Origin: Desulfobacteraceae bacterium Eth-SRB2
GTDB taxonomy: Bacteria; Desulfobacterota; Desulfobacteria; Desulfobacterales; UBA11574
DNA: 64,000 nucleotides
NCBI GenBank assembly: GCA_004193595.1
Contig: RPGQ01000080.1
Coordinates: 68,307-132,306, forward strand
Direction of reading: 5' to 3'
Shown here: positions 56,208 through 64,000 of the stretch, piece by piece
How the letters are laid out: each line of letters starts with the position of its first letter
How positions within the stretch are numbered: the stretch's first letter is position 1
Translations under genes and position numbers: made by a program
Notes under the pieces: generated by a model
What the model saw: only the letters and a program-made list of their open reading frames with translations
Databases searched by the model: none
What the model was told of the DNA's origin: nothing

Positions 56208-56494
56208 ATGAAATCAAAAACAGTCGTAATATTGATTGTCTTTGGAATACTATTTTCAGTTGCTATGGCAGTTGCATTACAAAACACAGGGGCACCGAAC
56301 ATTACTCTTGAAGGAGGAAAAAAAAGAGTGTTAATTTTCCCCACGCTATGCATCAGGACAATATAAAAGACTGTAACGTTTGTCATGATCTTTTTCCACA
56401 AAAAGCCGGAGTTATTCAGGATTTAAAAAATCAGGAAAAACTGAAAAAGAAATCGAATAGAGGCAGCAACTTCAAGCAAGCAAATGTCACCTAA
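56208..56494 (+). pseudogene. Small c-type cytochrome broken by frameshift
   Basis: ATG 56208 with AGGAG SD starts a signal peptide (MKSKTVVILIVFGILFSVA) and NTGAPNITLEGG. At a run of eight A (56318-56325) the frame must slip back one base to continue FPHAMHQDNIKDCNVCHDL, with one CxxCH and its distal His. The tail after KLKKK no longer matches cytochrome sequence and the usual second CxxCH is absent. Probably a pseudogene; slippage on the A run could in theory restore the first part. Confidence 0.65.
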
Positions 56495-56511
56495 AACCTG
56501 AATAAACAATC

Positions 56512-56648
56512 TTGATGGCTTCGTAAAAAGTCCCAACACCGTCATGCCGGACTTGATCCGGCATCCAGAACTTATTGAAATTACTGGATTCCGGCTTTCG
56601 CCGGAATGACGATTCCAAGAGATTTTCGACTTTTTACGAGTTCATCAA
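56512..56648. repeat. Inverted-repeat element with TIR of the MITE family
   Basis: Ends TTGATGGCTTCGTAAAAAGTC and GACTTTTTACGAGTTCATCAA; inside (56540-56611) is the hairpin pair GTCATGCCGGACTTGATCC / CCGGAATGAC. The ends match those of the 180-bp elements at 14954 and 23271; the inside differs. Confidence 0.8.
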
Positions 56649-56789
56649 TCTTAAAAGGGCTTTTAAACAACATATCCAAAATAAAATCATCTCGGGGCGA
56701 TTGAGAGTAAAAACAAATCCGAAATTGAGAGATAAAATTATTAATCTAAATTTTATTCCGAAAACTTTCAAAAAAGGAGTTAAAAAACC

Positions 56790-58169
56790 ATGTATTTTAA
56801 ACAAATTGTTGCAGAAGGTTTAGGCTGCCTTTCATACCTTATCGGCTGTCCGATGGCCGGGGTCTCATGTGTTGTTGATCCTTAAACGGATGTTCAGGAA
56901 TATATAGATATTGCCCGGAACAATGGCATGAAAATTAGCCATATTTTTGAAACCCATATTCATGCGGATCATGTATCGGGAAATATGGAGCTGCGATCCA
57001 GGACTGGAGCCGATATCTATCTCCTGGAAGATAGCCCTGCCGAATTTGAATACAAACCGGTTAGTGAGGGCGATAGTTTTGAGTTGGGTAACGTCAAGTT
57101 GGAGATTCTTAAAACACCAGGGCATACGCCGCATTCCCTGTCTATTTTAGTAACAGACAAATCCAGAAGTGATAATCCCTGGCTAATATTAACCGGGGAC
57201 TGTCTTTTTGGAGGTGATATTGGGCGTCCCGACCTTGCAGGTGAAGAACTTATAGCTGAACAGGCGGAAAATCTTTTTGATTCACTTTATAACAAACTTG
57301 CAAATCTACCGGCCAGTTTGGAGGTATTCCCAGCCCATGGAGAGGGATCATTATGCGGTAAAGGAATGAGTTCCAAAACCAGTCCAACTATAGGGTTTGA
57401 AAAACAAAATAACCCGGTACTTAATCTATCCAAAGATAAATTCCTAAAATCAATAACCCAAAGCTTTCCGGAAAGACCAAAAAGTTTTTCCCATATTATC
57501 AGGACGAACAAACATGGTGCGCCTCTTTTGGAACGCTGCCCAATAATAAAGGATATGTCACCCTCACAGGTCAAAGCGCATTTGGAAAGAGGGGTTGTCC
57601 TGCTGGATACCCGAGATACCGCTTCCTTCGGAGGTGTTCATATACCCGGAAGCATTAATGTCGGTTTTGCCAAGCAGACTGCCAACTGGATCGGAATGGT
57701 TATAGATCCTGAAGCAGAACTCATACTTCTTGTAACGGATGAAAAAGCATATGACGATATGTGTATCCAACTCCACAGAATTGGCTATGACAATATTGTT
57801 GGTTATCTTCATGGTGGAATCGTCAGCTGGCAGGAAGAAGGTTATCCCATTGACCAATTATGGCAAATTTCACCGGCCAAATTAAATGAAAAGCTTAACA
57901 CCGGAAACTATAAACACCTTTTGGATGTTAGAACCGATAATGAATGGGATATGGGACACATCAAGAAAGCAGAACGGTTTCCCCTCACAGCAATGCTAAA
58001 ACAGGCACCGGACCTGCCCAAGGATGATGAGATTATCGTTACCTGCGGTATAGGATACCGCGGTAATATTGTTGCAAGTTTTCTTCAGAGTCAAGGATTC
58101 AGTAATGCCCACAGCCTTGCAGGTGGGATGAAAGCCTGGATAAACGCAGGCTATCCGGTAACAATATGA
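56790..58169 (+). pseudogene. MBL-fold (ETHE1-like) double-rhodanese protein with in-frame TAA
   Basis: ATG 56790 with AAGGAG SD reads MYFKQIVAEGLG...CVVDP and hits TAA at 56883-56885; the same frame continues TDVQEYIDIARNNG. Relatives usually have VDPQRDV, so CAA to TAA is the likely change. The rest is intact: ETHIHADH zinc site, TPGHTPHS, LTGDCLFGGDIGR, then two rhodanese domains, the second with active Cys in VTCGIGYRG, the first without Cys. Persulfide-dioxygenase/sulfurtransferase-type function. A restart at ATG 56928 would lose the first strands, so activity is doubtful. 459 residues if the TAA were sense. Confidence 0.8.
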
Positions 58170-58247
58170 CATTTAAAATATTTCATGCAAAAAAACTCCT
58201 TTTCACAATTACTCAATTACTGACGAATTCGTAAAAAGGCCCAAAAC

Positions 58248-58319
58248 CGTCATGCCGGACTTGATCCGGCATCCAGAAGTAATTGAATTTACTGGATTCC
58301 GGCTTTCGCCGGAATGACG
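58248..58319. repeat. Dispersed hairpin repeat (GCCGGACTTGATCCGGC)
   Basis: Near-identical to the core at 56540-56611: CGTCATGCCGG ... GCCGGAATGACG with an inner hairpin. The left flank tgacgaattcgtaaaaagg again resembles the MITE end. Such repeats are common in many bacterial genomes. Confidence 0.85.
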
Positions 58320-58421
58320 ACAAAAGCGAATTTTATGGTTCTAATAATTTCAACAAGTTAGAAGAACTTTGGACTGTACAGTTTATAATATAAAACGCCT
58401 ATCGCCAAAAGGAGGATGCTT

Positions 58422-59228
58422 ATGGGAGAAGAAATGGAAATCGGTTGTGCCCGGCCTACGGGAGGACCTGTAGGAGAACCGGTTGAAACAGATGAAAAAA
58501 AGAATGACAAAAAAATAATGGGGGAACCGAAAATGATAAAAGTTGGCCAAAAAGCGCCGGACTTCACCGCGCCCGCATACCATAAGGGAAAATTTATTTC
58601 AGTAAAACTGTCAGAGTATCTGGGGAAATGGGTTGTACTCTGTTTTTATCCCGGCGACTTTACCTTTGTATGAGTCACCGAGATTTCGGCAGTTGCCGAA
58701 AAATATTCCGAGTTTCAAAAGCTTGGTGTGGAAATACTTTCAATGAGCATTGATAGTATGTTTGTCCATAAGATGTGGGACGATAAGGAATTGTCAAAAA
58801 TGGTGACAGGCGGAATCCCTTTTCCCATGCTGTCAGATGCCGGCGGCCGTGTGGGGGCTGTTTACGGTATTTATGATGAAGATGCCGGTGTTGAAACCAG
58901 AGGAAAATTTATCATCGATCCGGAAGGTGTCGTCCAAGGGTACGAAGTGCTAACTCCTCAGGTGGGAAGAAATGTCAATGAAGCCTTAAGACAAATCCGG
59001 GCCTTCCAGCTTGTACGGGACAGCAAGGGCACGGAAGCAACCCCATCCGGATGGCAGCCTGGAAAACCTACTCTCACGCCAGGGCCTGATCTGGTAGGTC
59101 AAGTCTGGGAGGTCAAACAGACATGGCCTTCTGATCCTACGATTAAGACGCGATATCCGAATAGTTGGAATATAAGTTTAAAAAGAAATCATGTTGATTC
59201 TGTTAAATGCCCTAATGTATTATCATGA
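58422..59228 (+). CDS. Selenocysteine peroxiredoxin (UGA at residue 84)
   Basis: 268 residues with UGA at 58671-58673 as Sec. [10 protein letters not shown], then [10 protein letters not shown]84-VTEISA, where AhpC/Prx enzymes have DFTFVCPTE: UGA is the peroxidatic residue. [14 protein letters not shown] and [11 protein letters not shown] complete the fold. The usual resolving-Cys segment (VCPAGW type) has Thr instead, and the only late Cys is VKCPN near the end. About 37 extra residues precede the Prx domain. GGAGG SD; ATG 58416 is an alternative. Reduces peroxides. A perfect hairpin follows the UGA. The next gene, a ferredoxin, overlaps the stop by four bases. Confidence 0.92.
58684..58701 (+). 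promoter_or_regulatory. SECIS-like hairpin of peroxiredoxin
   Basis: UUUCGGC, loop AGUU, GCCGAAA: perfect seven-pair stem, 10 nt after the UGA. Confidence 0.7.
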
Positions 59229-59416
59229 AAAAACCAGCCATTGATCTGAGTGAATGTAGTTTGTGTGAAGGGTGCTTGGATGTGCGCCCTTCTGTTTTTA
59301 GATTAAGTGATGCAGAATATATTGAAGTGGTCGAGCTTTCCTCTTATCCGGAGATGGAAATCAGTGAAGCAATAAAATACTGCCCGGAAGACTGTATATA
59401 CTGGGAAGAGGTGTAA
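59225..59416 (+). CDS. Small ferredoxin
   Basis: 63 residues. CSLCEGC near residue 11 and YCPEDC near 52 give the four ligands of one [4Fe-4S] cluster; the position after CxxCxxC that is usually Cys-Pro is Arg-Pro (DVRPSVF), which is not a ligand in monocluster ferredoxins. Overlaps the peroxiredoxin stop (ATGA), so it is co-translated and may be its electron partner (inference). Confidence 0.85.
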   Translation: MKKPAIDLSECSLCEGCLDVRPSVFRLSDAEYIEVVELSSYPEMEISEAIKYCPEDCIYWEEV

Positions 59417-59611
59417 AAAAAACCTCTACATAAATATTGGGAAAAAGCTAAAACCGCGGGATTTGTTGAGGGTGTTTGCAAAGCCTGCTCCAACAAAATG
59501 GGCACCATGGAAGCAGCAAAAGATCAGGAGTTGACCTTTCTGGATGAAATGACTGGCCACCCGAGTATGGCCGACCATCATGATGCGGGTTTTGAGATTA
59601 TAACATTCTGA
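59417..59611 (+). pseudogene. C-terminal remnant of a DsrE-like protein
   Basis: Directly after the ferredoxin TAA the same frame goes on: HKYWEKAKTAGFVEG, VCKACSNKMGTMEAA, LDEMTGHPSMADH, FEIITF, stop. It looks like the last 60 residues of a DsrE-type cytoplasmic protein with a VCxAC site. There is no start codon or N-terminal half. Assignment rests on memory of the family and is tentative. Confidence 0.45.
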
Positions 59612-59783
59612 AGTTTGACTGATCTGGTGGAACCGGGAAATTGGTTGGCATGTAAACCTGGTTCATTTATTCAAATTAGAAGCAACTCGGAAAATCGAGA
59701 GAGCGTCTTTGCAGAGCTTTGAACTTGCAGGACAGATATTCGATTCCATGAAAACAATATTTTCTAAAACAGGAGGACATATC

Positions 59784-60275
59784 ATGAAAATTACTGTGAG
59801 CGCAAAGGGGACATCTATGGACAGCGAGGTAGATCCACACTTTGGGCGAACCATTGGATTCGTCCTATTTGATACCGAAACCGGCAATTCCACCTACCTG
59901 GATAATTCAGCCCATCGTGATCTTTCCCAGAGTGCTGGAATCCAGACCGCCCAAATGATCGTCGAGGCAGGGACTGAAGTGCTTATCACCGGACAGATGG
60001 GACCCAAGGCAGCCCAAGTCCTGAGCCAAACCGGGATCAAAAGTTATGCCTACGCCAGCGGAACGGTACAGGAAGCAATCCAAGCCCTGAAAGAAAATAC
60101 ACTGAAAGAACTCAGTGCCGATGCGATCCAGTCAGGCCCCGGCAAAATGGGCGGTCGGGGAATGGGCGGAGGAGGCCGTGGCCGAGGCCCTTCACAGGGT
60201 GGTCAAGGTATGGGCGGCGGTGCCAGGGGTCGAGGCCCTGGACAAGGGGGGAGTAGTAGAGGTGGTGAAGATTAG
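59784..60275 (+). CDS. NifX/NifB C-terminal-like Fe-Mo-cofactor-binding family protein
   Basis: 163 residues from ATG 59784 (AGGAGG SD); a TTG at 59709 is an unlikely longer start. MKITVSAKGTSMDSEVDPHF is the classic start of the dinitrogenase iron-molybdenum cofactor family. ILITGQMGPKA-type and IKSYAYASGTVQEAI segments follow. The last 35 residues are Gly/Arg-rich low complexity (GGRGMGGGGRGRG), seen in several anaerobe members. No nif genes are nearby; such orphans are linked to cluster handling of unknown purpose. Confidence 0.9.
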   Translation: MKITVSAKGTSMDSEVDPHFGRTIGFVLFDTETGNSTYLDNSAHRDLSQSAGIQTAQMIVEAGTEVLITGQMGPKAAQVLSQTGIKSYAYASGTVQEAIQALKENTLKELSADAIQSGPGKMGGRGMGGGGRGRGPSQGGQGMGGGARGRGPGQGGSSRGGED

Positions 60276-60409
60276 TTCCAAAGGGCAAGCCGGAGGCTTC
60301 CATTTGCTGCGTTATTAAGGGCTCGTAATAGTTCACTATGACTTCGCCCTTAAGTGCCTTGTATATGAAAGCCTCCGACTCGTTCAAAATTCAGGTAGGA
60401 AGGTATTAA

Positions 60410-60881
60410 ATGAAAGGCAGGAAACTCAAGAAAAAAATCCTGGAACTTTTAGGTAGAGATGATCTCGAAAAGAGTCTTGATGAGATCTGTCAATACCCTG
60501 CACGCAAAGCGGTTAATCCGCTTTTTTCATTTTTTTATAGCACTAATGAATTGATCAAATGGCGGGCCATTACTGCAATGGGTGCGGTGGTTTCTCGTCT
60601 TGCCGAACAGGATATGGAATCGGCCCGGGTCGTGATGCGGCGTTTGATATGGAATCTGAACGATGAATCCGGGGGCATCGGCTGGGGATCGCCCGAGGCC
60701 ATGGGAGAAATCATGTCCTGTCATTTCAGGCTGGACTGCCGGAGCTCTCGACGCTGGCTTGACAAAACCCCTACTCCAACCTCTTTCCAATGATAACGCT
60801 GTAATAAATATCTTTATTGATATGGATCTGATAGAAGTTACAGTCGGTCAACTTGCCAGGGAAGCTCTTTCTAAACGATAG
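60410..60881 (+). pseudogene. DVU0298-family HEAT-repeat protein, internally deleted and frameshifted
   Basis: ATG 60410 reads MKGRKLKKKILELLGRDDLE, PARKAVNPLFSF, IKWRAITAMGAVVSRL, MRRLIWNLNDESGGIGWGSP, EAMGEIM, as in full-length proteins of this sulfate-reducer family. Then the frame fails. In another frame the true C-terminus appears: PLLQPLSNDNAVINIFID and TVGQLAREALSKR, stop 60881. Some 70-80 residues that normally lie between are missing. So it is a deletion with a frame change. Confidence 0.75.
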
Positions 60882-60995
60882 AACCTAAAATCTGAATTGA
60901 CTTTTTTCGAAAGAGATAAATTTGTTATCAATACAATGATCGTGCATCCTGCACCTAAGTATTATAAAAAAAGTTTAACGGTAGAAAGGGGCGAT

Positions 60996-61373
60996 ATGAA
61001 ACCAATTATTTATAGGATTTCACCGTGGATTTTGGCAGCGATATCTTTTGTTGTTTTTATATTTGCAAAAACATCTGTCGCTCAAAACAAGCCTTTACCT
61101 AAACCCTTGACTCTGTCTGAAGCAATTCAAATAGCTGCGAATCGGAATCCAAAAGTCAAGGCGGCACGCTTTCAGGTGGAAATGGTGAAATCGGAGGTAA
61201 TTCAGGCCCGGTCCGGTTTTTTCCCCCAGATCTATTTTTCCGAGACCTTTAACCGTACCACCAATCCTATGTGGGCTATTGGCACCAAAATGATTCAGGG
61301 AGACATCTCTCAGGCAGATTTTGATCCTGATAACCTCAATGACCCGGATGCAATTATAGCATATTCCATATGA
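60996..61373 (+). pseudogene. TolC-family outer-membrane efflux protein, 5' fragment
   Basis: ATG 60996 (AAAGGGG SD) encodes a signal peptide (MKPIIYRISPWILAAISF...SVAQ) and the TolC start: PLTLSEAIQIAANRNPKVKA, ARSGFFPQIYFSETFNRT. It ends at 126 residues with AYSI then TGA, whereas the family has over 400. The remainder, and any membrane-fusion-protein gene, is absent; RND sequence begins about 75 bp later. This is the left side of a deletion. Confidence 0.75.
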
Positions 61374-61447
61374 CTTGATATTTCTTGCTTGACAATTCTA
61401 TTGCAATAGCCTATAATTTTTGTTTAAGATATGAGAGTTATTGCTAA

Positions 61448-64000
61448 AATTTATATGGGGTTGCGGCAGAGGTTGAAGATTTGGCAAAGAGGGAACAGAA
61501 TGTTTCAATCACGACGATTATCGGCGGAAAGCATCGTCAGGTGGATGTCCATTTAGATCCGGTTCGTCTTTCTGCCTTTGGACTGGACGTGGACCAGGTA
61601 GCCATGATGCTGAGTACCGCCAATCAAGAGACAGACGCAGGATCATTTCCTTCACCGGACGGACAAGTGTTAATCCATGCAGGCGGATTTCTAAAGGATA
61701 TACGTGAGGTAGAGCGAGTCGTTGTTGGTGTTTTTGAGGGAAGGCCGGTATATCTTGGGGATGTAGCGGCTATTTCCGATGGCCCTGGTGAAGCAAATCA
61801 TTATGTTTTTTTCGGCACGGGACCTGCAGCCCAGGGAAAAGGTATAACTGTTCATGAGGATCAAAAAGGTGTGTATCCGGCGGTCACCGTTACTATTGCT
61901 AAAAAAAAGGGGACCAATGCAATTGCCGTGGCAAACAACGTACTGGCCCGTATTGAAAAGGCCAGAGGAACCATTATACCGGATAATATCCATATGACCA
62001 TTACCCGTCACTACGGCAAGACGGCCAAGGAAAAATCGGATGAATTATTGTTCCACATGATGATCGCCATCGTCTCCGTGACGATTCTTATCTGGTTTAC
62101 CCTGGGGCGCCGGGAATCCGGCGTGGTGGCTATTGCCATCCCCGTGACCCTGGCACTAACTTTAGCTGTTTTTTATTTATACGGCTATACCCTGAATCGG
62201 ATCACCCTGTTTGCACTTATCTTTTCCATCGGAATCCTGGTAGATGATGCCATTGTGGTGGTTGAAAATATGGTTCGGCATTTTCGGCTTCCTGAAAACC
62301 GGAGCCGTTCCCGGCTCAAGGTGGCCATCCAAGCAGTGGATGAAGTGGGAAACCCCACGATTCTTGCCACGTTGGCGGTGATCGGCGCCATTTTACCCAT
62401 GGCTTTTGTCGGAGGTCTCATGGGGCCATATATGCGTCCCATTCCGGTTGGCGCCTCGGCCGCCATGGTTTTTTCTTTGCTGGTGGCATTCATCGTAACT
62501 CCCTGGGCATCACTGCGGATACTCAAACCCAACACCGTTGCCGATGAATCGGAAAAACATGAAAAGGAGGGTTGGAGCACGCACCTGTACCGCCGAATTA
62601 TGACACAGCTGATTGAGAACCCCTTATGGCGCTGGATTTTTTTGATCGCCGTAATATGTCTTTTGCTTATATCCTGTCTTCTGGTGGGGATTGGGCTGGT
62701 TAGGTTAAAAATTCTTCCCTTTGATAATAAGAGCGAATTTCAAGTAATTCTCGACATGCCGGAATCCGCAACCCTTGAGGATACGGCAACCGCCGCCATG
62801 GAAATGGGCGAATATCTTAAAACCGTTAACGAGGTAACGGACTATCAAATTTACGTGGGAACCTCGGGTCCTTTTAATTTTAACGGCTTGGTTCGTCATT
62901 ATTATCTGCGACGAGGTCCGCATCTGGCAGACATCCAGGTAAACCTTGTGGAAAAAGGACATAGAAAAGACCAAAGCCACGCCATCGCCAAGAGAGTTCG
63001 TCCTGCGTTAAAAGAGATTGCCGACCGGAATAATGCACGGGTGAAAGTGGCGGAAGTGCCCCCGGGACCCCCTGTTTTGTCCACTTTGGTGGCCGAAGTC
63101 TATGGGCCGGATTATGATCGGCAAAGGCAAATTGCTTCACAGGTCATGAAGATTTTTGAAGAAACGTCGGGAGTAGTGGATGTGGACTGGTTTATGGAAG
63201 ATGATCAGCCCCGTTATTATTTGGAAGTGGACAAGGAAAAAGCCGCCCTTCATGGCGTGAGCGTGGCTCAAATTACGAGAACTTTGGAAACGGCAATCAC
63301 TGGGAGACAGGTGGGTTTGCTCCATCAGAAGGAGGAAAAGGAAGATGTGCCGATCATAATACGTTTGCCCCTGTCCGCTCGGGCCGGAACGCAGCGGCTG
63401 GAAGCCATCAAGATAGCGTCTGCCGATGGGAGGCTCGTACCCCTGTCCGCCCTTGTAAGAGCGCACAAAACAGATGTGGATCTCAGCATTTATCATAAAA
63501 ACCTCATGCCGGTGGTGTATGTGACCGGGGACGTGGCCGGTGTCAAAGAAAGTCCGGTATATGCTATTTTGGAAATGAAAAAGAAAATCGACGCCATCAT
63601 GCTCCCCGAAGGGTATAAGATTACTCAGCATACTGCTAATCTTCCCCAAAGTGACCGGAAGTTTGAAATGAAATGGGATGGTGAATGGCATATCACCTAT
63701 GAAGTTTTCCGGGATCTTGGCATTGCATTTGCTGTGGTTCTGGTGCTGATATTTGTGCTGGTTGTGGGATGGTTTCAATCTTTCAGTACACCACTGGTCA
63801 TTATGGCCGCCATTCCTTTTTCTCTCATCGGCATCCTGCCCGCTCACTGGGCTCTTGGCGCTTTTTTTACAGCGACCTCCATGATCGGTTTTATCGCCGG
63901 TGCCGGCATCGTAGTGAGAAATTCCATTATTCTGGTAGATTTTATAGAATTGCGCCTGAAAGAGGGGATGCCTTTGGATCTTGCCGTAATCGATGCAGGA
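61448..64000 (+). pseudogene. RND efflux transporter lacking its N-terminus, runs off window
   Basis: An open frame starts after TAA at 61445 and is uninterrupted to the end of the window (851 codons). It begins inside the periplasmic domain ([33 protein letters not shown]), so about 170-200 residues with the first membrane helix are missing and no start codon fits. Later parts are intact: [11 protein letters not shown], the proton-relay segment [36 protein letters not shown], a second porter domain, and [18 protein letters not shown] near the end. AcrB/CusA superfamily. Without TM1 it should not work. Confidence 0.75.

Noticed and set aside
56883..56885. TAA in the MBL-rhodanese gene as a recoded codon
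   Set aside because: TAA is not used for Sec or Pyl, and the expected residue is Gln (CAA), one transition away.
61371..61373. TGA ending the TolC fragment as selenocysteine
   Set aside because: The frame meets TAG after eleven codons and no TolC homology continues.
63137..63847. 236-codon minus-strand frame opposite the RND gene
   Set aside because: Antisense shadow; the plus frame has clear RND motifs throughout.

Overview
ORGANISM. The window looks like an anaerobic Desulfobacterota (old Deltaproteobacteria) chromosome, probably a sulfate reducer or syntroph that runs the Wood-Ljungdahl pathway. The reasons are five HdrA paralogues with HdrB, HdrC and MvhD partners, MetV/MetF methylene-tetrahydrofolate reductase, several PAS histidine kinases and sigma-54 regulators, a flavodiiron/superoxide-reductase/rubredoxin stress cluster, and unusually heavy use of selenocysteine. 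Eight genes carry an in-frame UGA exactly where paralogues or known family members have a redox cysteine. Each UGA is followed within 6-16 nt by a potential hairpin. The species cannot be named from this sequence.

LAYOUT. 0.5-2.8 kb: PAS histidine kinase. 14.5-2.9 kb (minus): Hdr operon(s) with mvhD(Sec), hdrA-GltD fusion, mvhD, frhB/fdhB-like, an hdrA with an embedded CheY-like receiver domain, hdrC and hdrB. 15.2-19.7 kb (plus): hdrC-hdrB-hdrA. 19.8-25.3 kb: histidine kinase, sigma-54 response regulator, archaemetzincin and a GcvH-like cysteine protein; the last has a consensus sigma-54 promoter. 25.9-42.4 kb: a minus-strand sigma-54 regulator divergent from a long plus-strand operon with its own sigma-54 promoter (metF, giant Sec-hdrA-GltD, Sec-mvhD-wHTH, Sec-hdrA, Sec-mvhD, metV, metF, CheY, Sec-DsrK/HmcF-like CCG protein, aroE). 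42.6-50.4 kb: two minus-strand kinases, then a second copy of the kinase/sigma-54 regulator/archaemetzincin/GcvH-like set. 51-56 kb: octaheme HAO-like cytochrome, Crp/Fnr regulator with a perfect FNR box, and a DUF2249 protein/flavodiiron/SOR remnant/Sec-rubredoxin-like/flavodoxin cluster. 56-64 kb: a decayed region with a frameshifted cytochrome, an MBL-rhodanese gene with a TAA stop, a Sec-peroxiredoxin, a ferredoxin, a DsrE-like remnant, a NifX-like gene, a broken DVU0298-family gene, and a TolC/RND efflux locus collapsed by a deletion.

HOW IT FITS. The left two thirds encode cytosolic flavin/Fe-S modules that could exchange electrons between NAD(P)H (GltD insertions), a hydrogenase- or formate-dehydrogenase-type donor (MvhD, FrhB-like), thiol/disulfide-type acceptors (HdrB, CCG proteins) and methylene-H4folate (MetVF), in the manner of the MetVF-HdrCBA-MvhD complex of acetogens. 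Signal transduction is physically merged with this machinery: one HdrA carries a receiver domain, a CheY-like gene sits between metF and the Sec CCG gene, four kinases have Cys-rich PAS domains, and one kinase has a Rossmann-like N-terminus.

The best candidates for an undescribed system are (i) HdrA-receiver, and (ii) the duplicated kinase/sigma-54 regulator/archaemetzincin/GcvH-like cassette.
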